A model generated the notes under the pieces. The model saw only the letters and a list, made by a program, of their open reading frames with translations, searched no databases and had not been told where the DNA came from. A stretch of DNA of 64,000 bases, taken from assembly GCA_027310305.1 (NCBI GenBank), contig DAIDBD010000077.1, forward strand, positions 26,263 to 90,262. The letters are read 5' to 3'. Below are positions 1 to 10,900 of this stretch, piece after piece. Position 1 is the first letter of the stretch; every line of letters begins with the position of its first letter. The stretch comes from Herminiimonas sp. (lineage in GTDB: Bacteria > Pseudomonadota > Gammaproteobacteria > Burkholderiales > Burkholderiaceae_D). Made by a program: the position numbers and the translations under genes.

Positions 1-554
1 AAACTTGCCGCATCGGTTCCGATCTCGCGTTGATTCACGATCGATTTCTTGTTTTTGAACAGATACTCGATCGGATCTTCCAGCGTCAGAATATGGCCGG
101 CCTGCAATGCATTGCGATGATCCAGCATCGACGCGATGGTGGTCGATTTGCCGGAACCGGTCGCGCCGACGACCAGCAGCAACCCGCGTTTTTCCATGAT
201 CAGACCAGACAGAATCGGCGGAATATGCAAGTCTTCGATCGGCGGAATTTCACTCGGAATGTAGCGCAGCACGGCTGAAGTGGAACCGCGCTGGCAAAAT
301 GCGGACAAGCGGAAACTGCCTATCCCCGCTACCGGAATGCCCATGTTGAGTTCGTTGTTTCGATCCAGCTCTTTCAATTTTTCAGTCGACACCACTTCAC
401 TCAGCAAAGTGGTGATCGACATTTGATCCATCTTCTGCTGATTGATCGGAATCATGTTGCCATTGATCTTGAGCTGGATCGGCGAATTGACCGCGAGGAA
501 CATGTCCGATGCGCCTTTGTCCTTCATCAGCTGAAACAAGCGATCCATCGCCAT
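1..554 (-). CDS. pilU: Type IV pilus retraction ATPase PilU (5' part, truncated by window edge)
   Basis: N-terminal 184 residues of a PilT/PilU-family hexameric ATPase, which powers pilus retraction for twitching motility at the inner-membrane base of type IV pili. The N-terminal PilT-N region (ASDMFL, VNSPIQLKING) is followed by the Walker A motif GATGSGKS and the start of the Asp-box (LEDPIEY). The wording resembles PilU more than PilT, for example ELNM..GIGSFRLSAF. The ATG at 554 has a good ribosome site (AGGAG). The gene runs off the left edge, so the Walker B and His boxes are not visible. It follows dapD by about 50 bases on the same strand. Confidence 0.85.
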   Translation of the reverse strand, partial: MAMDRLFQLMKDKGASDMFLAVNSPIQLKINGNMIPINQQKMDQMSITTLLSEVVSTEKLKELDRNNELNMGIPVAGIGSFRLSAFCQRGSTSAVLRYIPSEIPPIEDLHIPPILSGLIMEKRGLLLVVGATGSGKSTTIASMLDHRNALQAGHILTLEDPIEYLFKNKKSIVNQREIGTDAAS

Positions 555-605
555 GACCGGCTCCTAAAATCAGGTAAAAAAGCTAAACGAACAAACCTTT
601 GACAA

Positions 606-1433
606 TCACGCTTCGCGCAACAATTCATTGATGCCGGTCTTGGCGCGGGTTTTGGCATCCACGCGTTTGACGATCACCGCGCAATACAAGCTGTATTTGC
701 CGTCGGCCGATGGCAAATTGCCCGATACCACGACCGATCCCGCAGGGATGCGGCCATAGCTGACTTCGCCGGTTGCGCGATCGTAGATTTTGGTCGACTG
801 GCCGATATAAACGCCCATTGAAATCACCGAATTTTCTTCCACGATCACGCCTTCGACGACTTCCGAGCGGGCGCCGATAAAGCAATTGTCTTCGATGATG
901 GTCGGATTCGCCTGCATCGGCTCCAGCACGCCGCCGATGCCGACGCCGCCGGACAAATGCACGTTCCTGCCGATCTGCGCGCAAGAGCCGACGGTGGCCC
1001 AGGTATCGACCATCGTGCCTTCATCGACATAGGCGCCGATGTTGACGTAAGACGGCATCAGCACCACGTTTCTGCCGATGAAGCTGCCGCGCCGCGCAAC
1101 CGCAGGCGGCACCACGCGAAAACCGCCTTTGGCGAAATCTTCCGCCGTGTAGTTGGCGAATTTGGTCGGCACCTTGTCGTAAAACTGCATATCGGCGCCG
1201 GCCGGCATCGGCAGGTTGTCTTCCAGCCGGAACGACAGTAGCACGGCTTTCTTGATCCATTGATTGACGGTCCAGTCGCCGCCGGTTTTTTGCGCAACGC
1301 GCAACGTGCCCTGGTTCAATTGTTCGAGAACATGCGCAACCGCGTCGCGCACCTCCGACGGAGCGGACTTGGGAGAAAAATTGGTGCGGTCTTCCCACGC
1401 CTGATCGATAATTTGCTGGAGCTGTTGAGTCAT
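606..1433 (-). CDS. dapD: 2,3,4,5-tetrahydropyridine-2,6-dicarboxylate N-succinyltransferase
   Basis: Cytosolic enzyme of the succinylase branch of lysine/diaminopimelate synthesis. It transfers succinyl from succinyl-CoA to tetrahydrodipicolinate. The 275-residue length is normal for the family. The N-terminal helical domain is followed by a left-handed beta-helix built of hexapeptide repeats (about residues 110-230, e.g. [20 protein letters not shown]). The frame stays open 50 codons further upstream into dapC, but [13 protein letters not shown] at 1433 is the family start. dapC lies 28 bases upstream on the same strand and encodes the next enzyme in the pathway, so the pair is probably an operon. 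Confidence 0.97.
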   Translation of the reverse strand: MTQQLQQIIDQAWEDRTNFSPKSAPSEVRDAVAHVLEQLNQGTLRVAQKTGGDWTVNQWIKKAVLLSFRLEDNLPMPAGADMQFYDKVPTKFANYTAEDFAKGGFRVVPPAVARRGSFIGRNVVLMPSYVNIGAYVDEGTMVDTWATVGSCAQIGRNVHLSGGVGIGGVLEPMQANPTIIEDNCFIGARSEVVEGVIVEENSVISMGVYIGQSTKIYDRATGEVSYGRIPAGSVVVSGNLPSADGKYSLYCAVIVKRVDAKTRAKTGINELLREA

Positions 1434-1461
1434 TTTTTTTGAATGTCTTAAAGTTAAGTGA

Positions 1462-2670
1462 TTAGTGCGATGCCAGATTTTGCGTGAATGCGACGATGCG
1501 CCGTGCTGCTTCCACGCATTCGTCGACTTCGGCGACCAGCGCCATGCGAATGCGATTCCGGCCCGGATTGATGCCGTGCGCATCGCGCGCGAGATAGCTG
1601 CCGGGCAATACCGTCACATTATATTCGGCATAGAGGCGCCTGGCGTATTCGGTATCCGAGATAGCGAAGAGTTTATCGACCTTGGCCCACAGGTAAAAAC
1701 CGGCATCCGGCAATTCGACATCCAGTACCTGTTGCAGCATCGGCGTGACCTGGCTGAATTTCGCGCGGTATTTTTCCCGGTTTTCGACGACGTGCCGTTC
1801 ATCGTTCCATGCCGCAATCGACGCCGACTGAATCGACGGGCTCATTGCGCTGCCGTGGTAGGTGCGGTACAGCAGGAATTTCTTCAGGATTTCAGCATCG
1901 CCGGCGACAAAGCCCGAACGCATGCCGGGAACGTTGGAACGCTTGGATAAACTCGAAAAACCGATCAAGCGCGGATAGCCGGTGCGTCCAAGCTTGTTGG
2001 CCGCTTCCAAGCCACCCAAAGGCGCTTCAGTCTTGAAATAAATTTCGGAATAACATTCGTCCGCCGCGATCACGAACCCATAGCGGTCGGACAGGTCGAA
2101 CAATTCTTTCCAGTCGTCGAGCGACAGTACCGCGCCGGTCGGATTGCCCGGCGAGCAAATGTACAGCAGTTGCACGCGCGGCCATATATCGGCCGGGACG
2201 CTTTTGTAATCCGGCGCAAAATTGCGGGACGGATCGGAATTGACGAAGTAAGGCTGGGCGCCTGCCAGATACGCAGCGCCCTCGTAAATCTGGTAGAACG
2301 GATTCGGGCACAGCACCAGCGCATTCGCCGAAGGCGTAACGACCGTTTGCGCCAATGCAAAAAGAGCTTCGCGGGAACCGTTGACCGGCAATATCTGCGT
2401 TGCCGGGTCAAGTTTCGGCAAGCCGTATCGGCGTTCCAGCCAGCCGGCAATCGTCGCGCGCAACGCGTCGGTACCGGCGGTGGTCGGATAGCTTGCCAGG
2501 CCATTCAGGTTATCCGCCAGCGATTGCTGGATGAATGCCGGCGTCGGATGCTTGGGCTCGCCGATGCCCAAGCTGATCGCTTGATAGGCGGGATTGGGCT
2601 TGATGTCGGAGAAAAGTTGCCGCAGCCTTTCGAAAGGATAGGGCTGTAAATTATCTAGGAGCGAGTTCAC
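1462..2670 (-). CDS. dapC: Succinyldiaminopimelate transaminase DapC
   Basis: PLP-dependent class I/II aminotransferase (402 residues) converting N-succinyl-2-amino-6-ketopimelate to succinyl-DAP in lysine and peptidoglycan synthesis. Visible signatures are SPGNPTG (about 173-179), the PLP-pyridine aspartate in AADECYSE (D204) and the Schiff-base lysine in SSLSKRSN (K243). I chose the GTG at 2670 ([16 protein letters not shown]) because homologues begin there. The open frame continues to 2760, but that would overlap the divergent gene at 2754. No strong ribosome site is visible at the GTG, so the exact start is moderately sure. Confidence 0.93.
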   Translation of the reverse strand: MNSLLDNLQPYPFERLRQLFSDIKPNPAYQAISLGIGEPKHPTPAFIQQSLADNLNGLASYPTTAGTDALRATIAGWLERRYGLPKLDPATQILPVNGSREALFALAQTVVTPSANALVLCPNPFYQIYEGAAYLAGAQPYFVNSDPSRNFAPDYKSVPADIWPRVQLLYICSPGNPTGAVLSLDDWKELFDLSDRYGFVIAADECYSEIYFKTEAPLGGLEAANKLGRTGYPRLIGFSSLSKRSNVPGMRSGFVAGDAEILKKFLLYRTYHGSAMSPSIQSASIAAWNDERHVVENREKYRAKFSQVTPMLQQVLDVELPDAGFYLWAKVDKLFAISDTEYARRLYAEYNVTVLPGSYLARDAHGINPGRNRIRMALVAEVDECVEAARRIVAFTQNLASH

Positions 2671-2753
2671 GGATAAATGGGAAAATAAGCAATCGGAAAG
2701 CGTAAAAGCAAGGTGAGCATTATACCTTCCGGCATTGGCAAAGGAGGCATTGA

Positions 2754-3122
2754 ATGGCAAGTATCAAAAAGGACCAGGAACGGGAACATCGAATAATGAT
2801 GGAAGTCGTTGTGGATGCCTATGACGAAATGGAACGCGCGATGAGCTGGTATTACTACCTTGAAGAAAATCTCGGATTTCCTTTCAACGCGCAATGCGGC
2901 GTCAAGCGAGCGACTTCGCCGCTCAGGATAGGCGAAAAGGTGCAGGTGCTGGCGATGGCGCCTGAATCGGAATGCGAGTCCGAAATTTTCGTATGGATCA
3001 ATCGAGGCCATGAGAAATTCGCCGTCCCTCTCGCGCAACTGAACTCTTCATCAAAAGATAATGAAACGCAAGAGGCGCATGCGGATTGGCTTTATTGGGT
3101 AGCCAGCGGGTATCAATTTTGA
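2754..3122 (+). CDS. CcbP-like calcium-binding protein
   Basis: 122-residue acidic soluble protein matching, from memory, the CcbP family (Pfam Calci_bind_CcbP), first studied as a calcium-sequestering protein that influences heterocyst formation in Anabaena. Shared features are the N-terminal IMMEVVVDAYDEMERAMSWY helix, the YYLEENLGFPF core, KVQVLAMAPESECESEIFV and the C-terminal ending ADWLYWVASGYQF with its acidic approach. The start has a strong ribosome site (AAAGGAGG). The gene is divergent from dapC, with only 83 bases between starts, and a small unknown gene follows. Its role outside cyanobacteria is not established. Confidence 0.75.
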   Translation: MASIKKDQEREHRIMMEVVVDAYDEMERAMSWYYYLEENLGFPFNAQCGVKRATSPLRIGEKVQVLAMAPESECESEIFVWINRGHEKFAVPLAQLNSSSKDNETQEAHADWLYWVASGYQF

Positions 3123-3137
3123 GAGCGAGGAAGCGCT

Positions 3138-3497
3138 ATGGATCTGAACGAGGAAATGCATTTCGATGTTTTGCAAAATATCGAAATCGGGCTGAAGCAT
3201 CAGTATGAACTGCACCTCGATTTGACGGATAGTTTATGCGTTTTGGCTCTGGGAAATGCTGTAATCGCTATCAAGAAAGAATTCGGCTATGCAAAAAATG
3301 AAACTGTGCTGCAGCACCGGCTTACCGCCGGCATCATCGCCTGGTGTACCGAAGTAGGCATGAACCGAATCAACAAGGTTGATAACTTGTCGCTCAAGGA
3401 ATATGTCGTCGCACTCAACCAGGTAAAAAGATCGGTTGTTCGGCATTCTGCGTATGGGGTGCGCGGTTACTACGACTTCATACGAAATTACGTTTGA
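3138..3497 (+). CDS. Hypothetical protein (119 aa), unrecognised
   Basis: I do not recognise this protein. It is 119 residues, soluble, with no signal peptide or membrane segment, and is probably mainly helical. A GAGGAAG ribosome site precedes the ATG. It begins 15 bases after the CcbP-like gene, so the two are probably co-transcribed. It ends 14 bases before the end of the large convergent restriction-modification gene. The C-terminal part (VKRSVVRHSAYGVRGYYDFI) is basic and aromatic. Codon use and A+T content look slightly more A/T-rich than flanking core genes, which suggests acquired DNA. Confidence 0.7.
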   Translation: MDLNEEMHFDVLQNIEIGLKHQYELHLDLTDSLCVLALGNAVIAIKKEFGYAKNETVLQHRLTAGIIAWCTEVGMNRINKVDNLSLKEYVVALNQVKRSVVRHSAYGVRGYYDFIRNYV

Positions 3498-3511
3498 ACG
3501 TAGCGTGGTTT

Positions 3512-6500
3512 CTAAACGAAGTCGTCATGCCGCAACTGTCCGGCGGCGATGCGCTGCATGTAGGCCAGTATCAGGTCGCGCGTGCGGAAAGTGCGGTGCG
3601 CCGCCATATCTTTTTCCCGCACGATGGGAAAGGTCGACAAGATGTAATCGGCATCGTCTTCCGACAGACCGTACAAGTGCATGAACAGCGCATCGAGCCG
3701 CGCCATGCGATGGACGCGATCTTCGGTGTCCCACACAAACGGCGGCTTGACCTGGCCTGCTGCATCGAGATAACCCATGTCGCGCGCGAACGGCGCCATG
3801 TCGTGCGCTGTGTAGGTCAGCGCCAGCACTTCGGTGCGAATGTAGTCGGCGATGTTGATGCCGCCGATGGATTGCTCGAACGTTTCGGGAGAAATAATGG
3901 GGAGCTGTTCGACGATAAACCAATTGATACTTGTACTTTGAATTTTTTGGCGGGTCACAAAATCAAAAGCTAAAGAGTTCAAACCGGCAAGCAATAGCGG
4001 CAAAAAGTTCGATGTTTTTCTCTGGTCCGTGTCTGTAGACATTAGCAATGGGAGTTTGTTGCTGCATGCAGACGTCGGCACAAAACTGGCAATCATGGTT
4101 CGCGCATCGGTCGAACGCGCAATATCACGGAATGCCAGCGCCCAATCGACGCGATATTCATTTGGAATGGCGTCCGCACTTACCCAATACTGCGGTTCAG
4201 GAAAACGATTCACATCTTTTTTTTCCGCATCGCTCAATGCAGTGCTAAGCGCCGCATTGTGAAGATTACTTTCATTGACCTTAACGTGCGACGCCCGATG
4301 ATCGAAAATATTCATCATCCGCCCTGCATACAGCGGGTACGCTAGCGCCTGACTCTTTTTCAAGCGATTCAGTTCAGCGGGCTTCCATCCCGCTTTTTCC
4401 ATTTCTGCACGGGTCATGAACAGATGCGAATCATTCGTCATGTGAAACACCGTCACATACTTTACCGGCCATGCACGCTGTTCCCGTCCATTGCTGCGAT
4501 TGACCAGTATCGGATGCCGGCGGTAGATGCGGGTGGTAATGTCGGCATCGCGCTGATTGCGGAAAATAGGTGCTGCACCCGTGTTGGGATTGACCAGCGT
4601 GAAATCTTGTGCGGTCAGCGTAAGAACGCGACCGGTCTCCACCAGTTCATCCAGCCTATGGAGGAAAAATGCGCAGCGGCTCACTTCAAAGCTGCGTTGT
4701 GCGGCACCGAAAATCAGTGCGCTGAATTTGAAGCGGGAATCAACATCAGGGAAATAGCTGCCTCCGGGGTTATTGCGGTTTTCAAAATCCAGCAGCGCAC
4801 CAAGCCGTCCGGTACTGGAAATACTGCGGAAGAATTCAGACGCACCTTTGTCCGCAGCAATGCCGGACGGTGTCAGCAAGCCGATAATCCCGCTATTGTG
4901 CGTCAATGCCTGCGCGCGCTCGACAAACAGGCTATAGATGTTGATGTCACCGCCCGATAGCATCGGAAACTCATCGCAATTGCGTATCACGCGTGCGCTG
5001 GCTTCGGCAGTTTCGACCGCCAGTCCATATTCTTTCCAGAGTGCGGTTTTTCTGCGCTCTTCTTCCTTGATCAGTTTTGCACGGTCGGCGGCGCGCGTCT
5101 GCAGCGCGATCGCGGGCTTGCGCTCGGCGAACCATTCGATCTGTTGCAGCTTGATCCTGTCCCACGGCGGATTGCCGATGACTGCATCGAAGCCGTCTGC
5201 GCTTTTGCCACCCGATCCGCGCCATACCGTCGGGAATGCAGTCCACCAATGAAAGAAATTTTCCCGCTTTGACAATGCGCCTGCACGCGCCAGCAACGCA
5301 TTGGCGGCGTCGATTTCCGGACCTTCGCCCGCTATCTTGCCGGCGGCGACAACGCCGCTCAAGATATGGTGATCCGAAAACAATTCTGCAAGTGCAATAC
5401 GCGCATGTTCGTCTTTGATCTTGCCGATTTTGCTGGTGGGCCACCCGGGTACTAGCCAGCGTAGCGCTCGCCAGAAGTCGAGCAGCGCATGGATCGGCGC
5501 GACTTGCCGGGCCGCAGCATCGGCCAGTTGCTTCGATTCGTGCGCTTCGGCAATGCTGGTGTCGGTTAGTTCGGCTACCGCATCAAGGCTTTGGGCGGCA
5601 ATTTCAAGTCGCGTCAGTTCCGCATCCTGAAACAATGCGCCCAGTTCGGCCATGCCGGCGCGCACGGTGTCAAGTTTTTCGCCATGCAGGGAATCACCGC
5701 ATTTCAGATGGTGATCGAGAAAACTAAGCGGAGCGCCAACGGTAAAGGTATGCAACCACAATGCAACTTTCGCCAGTTCGACTGCCATCGGATTTTTATC
5801 GACACCGAAGACGACCTTTTTCAAAATCATGCGGCGGATGATGTGACGGTCGTCAAGCTGGCGGCTGTCGATTGCCCAGCCATGCTCCTTGGCGGCTTTC
5901 TGGATGCGGCGACGAATGTCGGCTACGCGCGCTACAACCGGCGAGGTCCAAGGCGTGCCGCGTTCGACCAGATGCGCAGCCCACGGCGCTTCATTGACTG
6001 CATCATCCACCGTTTGAATCGCTTCCAGCACACGATCGGCCAGATAATCGACCAGCGCTACCAGAAAGTGACCGCTGCCCATTGCCGGATCGCATATCTT
6101 CAGCTCCAGAATCTGGCTGGCGGTGTCGGCCGATTCAAGCGCATCCCATTCATAGGGCTTGAGCGCTGTTTTTTTCTTGTATTTGCCCAGCAATTGCTCG
6201 TAAGCGAAGCTGCGCTCCGTCGTCAGCAGGCCAACGGCCTCGTCCAATATCAGCCGTACCAGGTCGTCATGCGTGTAGTAACTGCCTGAGCCTTTACGTG
6301 CAAAACTGGCGGGACGCGCAAGTAGAGGGCCGAAAATCGGGCCGCCAACTGAAAGAGGCGGTGTAATGTCTTCCTGCACCAGCGAATAGGCCAACAGCCT
6401 TTCGTAAATGCCGCCCAGATGCGAAACCGACAAATCGCGATAATTGATCCGGGGTTTGAAAATATCTTCCACACGGCGCGACAGCGCATCGATTACCGGC

Positions 6501-7711
6501 GCCATTTGTGCGTCGGTCACGCGTATGCGGGCCAGTATGGGTGCACGGGCGCGTTCGAACAGGCCGCCGTTGTATGCGGGCATGCCTAACTGGTCGTCAC
6601 CTTCGGCAATCACGAGAAAAAGTTCGGATAACTTGTGCCAATAATTGGCTGCCCGTTTTGAAAGTACCGCGCCGCTATCGCAGGCGTGCGCTATCTCGTC
6701 CCGCAAGACTGACAGACTGTATGGTGCATAACGCGAGTCGGTGACAGGAAGCAGGCGCCGGTCTTCCGCATACAGTACGAATAGCAGCCTGTACAGTAAC
6801 ACCAGCGTTGCCTCGCGCACTTCGTCGAGATAGCCGCGATCGTATTGACCGTGAGCGTTTTTCACTGCACCGAGGTCGTTGGAAGCCAGTGCATTGGCCA
6901 AGCTGGGAAATACTTCCTTGAATACGCGCTCGCCCAGATTCTGCGATACGATTTCTTCGTACAGGCGCGCTTCCGATAATGCAATCGCATGAAAGGTGCG
7001 GCGCTGGCTATCCCAGGGTTGCAGCAAAAAAGCCGCGCGATGAAACAGCAGGAAAAAAAGTTTGAGCGCATCCCGTGCATCAATTTTATCCAGCTCGGGC
7101 TGGGCTCCCGGTATTTCCAGCGCAGCCGCAACATCGATTTCAAAAAAATCTTCTGCGCGCGATCGTGCGTCCTGCCAATACAAGCGCCAGACGCCGCCGT
7201 TGGTGAGCATGCCCCATTTGACGGCGCGGTCGCTCATCACGTCCGCACGCGATAAATAGCGCAGCATTTGCGAAGACGGTGCGCCAAAGTCACGCTTTTT
7301 GCGGTTGGCGGCGGCGTTTTCATCGTTGCGGTCCAATACCCGCATCCAGCGCTTGGCCTCGATCAGCGCGATGCCATGCCGCACGCGCCCATCGTCTTTC
7401 TCTCCCATTGCACGGGCTTTGGCAGCCGGATCGGGAAACAGCAGGAAATCCGGGACGTCTTCGCGGCCTTTTTCGGACATGTTGACCTGCGACAGCCAGC
7501 ATTCATGCCATCCCAATTCGGCCAATATCGGCGCGATCAATTCGTCTTCGGTTTGCGCTTCGTTGAGTTGCGTATCAATCGCCAGGCCGCTGTAGAGTTG
7601 CTTCAAGCGGTCGATAAATGCATCCAGCGCTTGGTCCGATAAAGCTTGCCAAGGTTCGGTTTCCTTGATGCCGCGGAAGAGAAAGTCGCTGGTGAATAGT
7701 TGACCTTGCAT
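3512..7711 (-). CDS. Type IIG-like restriction-modification enzyme (nuclease and N6-adenine methylase in one chain)
   Basis: 1399-residue protein with restriction and methylation signatures in one chain. An N-terminal PD-(D/E)XK-like site is seen as PDF (P87-D88) plus EAK (E118-K120). A helical linker follows, then motif X (GSGSYYT, about 475), SAM-binding motif I DPAMGSGHFL (541-550) and catalytic motif IV NPPW (847-850), typical of Eco57I-type adenine methylases. The roughly 500-residue C-terminus probably holds the target-recognition domain. Such proteins methylate a specific site and cut unmethylated DNA. No separate specificity subunit, BREX or DISARM partner is nearby. It sits convergent to the CcbP/unknown pair between dapC and smc, which looks like a defence insertion. 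Confidence 0.85.
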   Translation of the reverse strand: MQGQLFTSDFLFRGIKETEPWQALSDQALDAFIDRLKQLYSGLAIDTQLNEAQTEDELIAPILAELGWHECWLSQVNMSEKGREDVPDFLLFPDPAAKARAMGEKDDGRVRHGIALIEAKRWMRVLDRNDENAAANRKKRDFGAPSSQMLRYLSRADVMSDRAVKWGMLTNGGVWRLYWQDARSRAEDFFEIDVAAALEIPGAQPELDKIDARDALKLFFLLFHRAAFLLQPWDSQRRTFHAIALSEARLYEEIVSQNLGERVFKEVFPSLANALASNDLGAVKNAHGQYDRGYLDEVREATLVLLYRLLFVLYAEDRRLLPVTDSRYAPYSLSVLRDEIAHACDSGAVLSKRAANYWHKLSELFLVIAEGDDQLGMPAYNGGLFERARAPILARIRVTDAQMAPVIDALSRRVEDIFKPRINYRDLSVSHLGGIYERLLAYSLVQEDITPPLSVGGPIFGPLLARPASFARKGSGSYYTHDDLVRLILDEAVGLLTTERSFAYEQLLGKYKKKTALKPYEWDALESADTASQILELKICDPAMGSGHFLVALVDYLADRVLEAIQTVDDAVNEAPWAAHLVERGTPWTSPVVARVADIRRRIQKAAKEHGWAIDSRQLDDRHIIRRMILKKVVFGVDKNPMAVELAKVALWLHTFTVGAPLSFLDHHLKCGDSLHGEKLDTVRAGMAELGALFQDAELTRLEIAAQSLDAVAELTDTSIAEAHESKQLADAAARQVAPIHALLDFWRALRWLVPGWPTSKIGKIKDEHARIALAELFSDHHILSGVVAAGKIAGEGPEIDAANALLARAGALSKRENFFHWWTAFPTVWRGSGGKSADGFDAVIGNPPWDRIKLQQIEWFAERKPAIALQTRAADRAKLIKEEERRKTALWKEYGLAVETAEASARVIRNCDEFPMLSGGDINIYSLFVERAQALTHNSGIIGLLTPSGIAADKGASEFFRSISSTGRLGALLDFENRNNPGGSYFPDVDSRFKFSALIFGAAQRSFEVSRCAFFLHRLDELVETGRVLTLTAQDFTLVNPNTGAAPIFRNQRDADITTRIYRRHPILVNRSNGREQRAWPVKYVTVFHMTNDSHLFMTRAEMEKAGWKPAELNRLKKSQALAYPLYAGRMMNIFDHRASHVKVNESNLHNAALSTALSDAEKKDVNRFPEPQYWVSADAIPNEYRVDWALAFRDIARSTDARTMIASFVPTSACSNKLPLLMSTDTDQRKTSNFLPLLLAGLNSLAFDFVTRQKIQSTSINWFIVEQLPIISPETFEQSIGGINIADYIRTEVLALTYTAHDMAPFARDMGYLDAAGQVKPPFVWDTEDRVHRMARLDALFMHLYGLSEDDADYILSTFPIVREKDMAAHRTFRTRDLILAYMQRIAAGQLRHDDFV

Positions 7712-7990
7712 GGGGCTATGGTTTCACAAGAAATAGAAGATGCGTCAGAGTAAGGGATTTTAATGAACTTGTCGTTATGCATGGCGATATAAATCTACTG
7801 CGTCATCGGATATCGCATCCGGGATTTCTAAAATCATGTATGGCTTTCATCGGCGGGAAATAGCAAAAACGAAGGATTGAAATGATATGATTAGCCGCTT
7901 TCGCGAGACGATTTTCGCAATTGCCCATGGAGTCCAATCCGGGGCCGCCACTTATGTTTCAGCAATCTCAATCCAGGAACAGTCGATAAC

Positions 7991-10900
7991 GTGCGTCTAA
8001 CTTCCATTAAATTGTCGGGGTTCAAATCCTTTGTCGATCCCACGAATTTCCAGGTGCCGGGGCAGCTGGTCGGCGTCGTCGGCCCCAACGGCTGCGGTAA
8101 ATCGAACATCATCGATGCGGTGCGCTGGGTATTGGGTGAATCCAAGGCGTCCGAATTGCGCGGCGAGTCGATGCAGGACGTGATTTTCAACGGCACGACT
8201 ACCCGCAAGCCGGCAGGTCGTTCTTCGGTCGAACTCGTGTTCGACAACGGCGACGGCAAGGCAGCCGGCCAATGGAGCCAGTACGCGGAAATCGCGGTCA
8301 AGCGCACGTTGACGCGCGACGGCACATCGACTTATTACATTAACAATCAGGCGGTCCGGCGGCGCGACATCCAGGATATTTTTCTCGGCACCGGTCTGGG
8401 GCCGCGTGCGTATGCGATCATCGGGCAGGGCATGATTTCGCGGATCATTGAAGCGCGGCCGGAAGAATTGCGGATTTTTCTCGAAGAAGCGGCAGGCGTC
8501 TCGAAATACAAGGAGCGGCGGCGGGAAACCGAAAACCGTTTGCAGGATACCCGTGAAAACCTGCTGCGCGTCGAAGATATCCTGCGCGAACTGAATGCGA
8601 ATCTGGAAAAGCTGCAAAGCCAGGCGGCTGTCGCGCAGAAATTCCATGAACTGCAGGCCGACCAGGAAGAAAAGCAGAAACTGTTTTGGCTGTTGCGCAA
8701 GAACGAAGCGAAGTCCGAGCAGGAAAAGCACTTCCGCGATATTGAAAAAGCGCAGACCGATCTGGAAGAGCAAACCGCGAAATTGCGCCATGTCGAAACC
8801 GAACTCGAGCATATGCGTCAGGCGCATTATGCTGCCGGCGACCGCATGCACCAGGCGCAGGGTCATTTGTATCAAACCAATTCCGAAATCGGCAGCCTGG
8901 AAGCGCAAATCAAGTTCGTCATCGAATCGCGCAACCGGCTGCAGTCGCAACTCAATTCATTGACCGCGCAGCGCGATCAGTGGCAACGTCAAGGCACGCA
9001 GTATCAGGAAGATCTGGCGGAAGCCGAGATGCACTTGGAAGAACGTGCCGCGCGCGTCGAACAGACACAGCAGGCGGCGCAACGGCAGAACGACGGATTG
9101 CCGGCACTGGAACAGGCCTGGCGCGAAGCGCAACTCAAGACCACCGAATCGCGCGGCAAGATCATGCAGGCGCAACAGCAGATCGAGCTGGAATCCGCGC
9201 ATCAGCGCAATGCGTCCAATATTCTCGCCAGCCTGACCGTGCGCCGCGAGCGTCTTTCGCAAGAACAAAACGGCTTGAACCTGCCCGATACGGCGCATCT
9301 GTCGAACCTGAAGATGCAACTGGAAGAAAAACAGGCGGCGTTGGAAGAAACGAAGCAATTGCAGGAAGAAGCGCAGGAACAGCAACCGAAACTGGAAGAA
9401 GAGCGCCGCACCGCGCAGCAGCAAGTCAATACCGAAACAGCGAACAATGCGCAACTGGAAGCGCGGCTGAATGCATTGAAACAGTTGCAGGAAAATGTGC
9501 AGACGCAAGGCAAGGTGCAGCCGTGGCTCAACAAGCATGAATTGGGCGAATTGCCGCGGCTGTGGCAGAAACTGCATATCGACCAGGGCTGGGAAACCGC
9601 GCTGGAATCGGTGCTGCGCGAACGGACCTCGGCGCTGGAAATGTCGAATCTCGACTGGGCCAAGGCTTTTTTCAACGATGCGCCGCCGGCGAAACTGGCG
9701 TTGTTTACGCCGAATCCCGGCGCAGGCATGCCGGCCAATGCAGATGCGCCCGCCGGCCTGAAACCATTGCTGAATTTGCTGCAATTGAACGATCCAGGCC
9801 TGCGCGCATTGATGCAGGACTGGTTGCATAACGTATTCGTCGCGGAAGACACGACGGCGGCATTCATCGATCGGACCAAACTGCCGGCCGGCGGATATTT
9901 CGTGACCAAGCAAGGACATGCGATCGGCCGATCGAGCGTGCGTTTTTATGCATCCGATTCCGAACAGGATGGCATGCTGGCGCGTCAGCAGGAAATCGAA
10001 AACATCACCAGGCAATTGCGCGCGCAGCAAATGCTTGCCGATGAAGCGAAATCGCGTTCGGTACGGGCCGACGCCGCGTTGTCGCAAGCGACGCAGCGTT
10101 TGCAAGAGATCCGTCAGCGCGTCAATATGTTGACGCAGACGGTGCACGGCTTGCAAATCGATGTGATGAAACTGTCCGAAGTGCAGGAGCGCTTCAATCA
10201 GCGCAGCGCGCAAATCGTGGCCGATTTGGCCGAAATCGCCGCGCAGGAAGCCGAGCAGCAACAGGTCAAGGCCGAGTCGGAAGCGAAATTCGAACAGCTC
10301 GATGCCGAACTGGCCGAGATGCAGGAAAAACATGAAGACGGCCAGACCGATTATCTGGCAAAAGAGCAGCAGTTGAATGATGCGCGCCAACGCGTGCGCG
10401 AACTGGAACGCGCCGCGCAGGAGGCGGAATTCGCCGAGAAATCGCATCGCGGCAAGATCGATGAATTGAAGCGCAGTATTGCCACGGCCCTGGAGCAAGC
10501 CGCGCAATTGTTTGCGAACATGCAGCAAGGGCATCTGGAACTGGAAAGCCTGGACGATCAGGCGGCGCAGGCCGGCTTGCAGTCGCTGCTGGAAAAGCGC
10601 AGCGATCAGGAGCGTGCGCTGGCCGATGCGCGGCACGAACTCGATCAGCTTACGCAGAAATTGCGTCATCACGAAGAGGCGCGGATGCAGGCGGAGCGCA
10701 GCTTGCAGCCGCAGCGCGACCGCATCATGGAATTGCAGTTGAAAGAGCAGGCTGCACGCTTGAATCAGGAGCAGTACGCGCAGCAACTGGCGGAAGCGCA
10801 GGCCGACGAGGCCGTACTGACGGAAAAGCTGAACGGCGATATCCGGCCGTCGTATCTGCAAGGCGAAGTGATGCGCCTGACCAATGCGATCGCCGCGTTA

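Noticed and set aside
8957..10861. 634-codon open frame on the minus strand opposite smc
   Set aside because: It lies entirely within the smc coiled-coil coding region; its Phe/Leu/Arg/Gln-rich translation mirrors the antisense of Glu/Gln-rich codons and it has no ribosome site.
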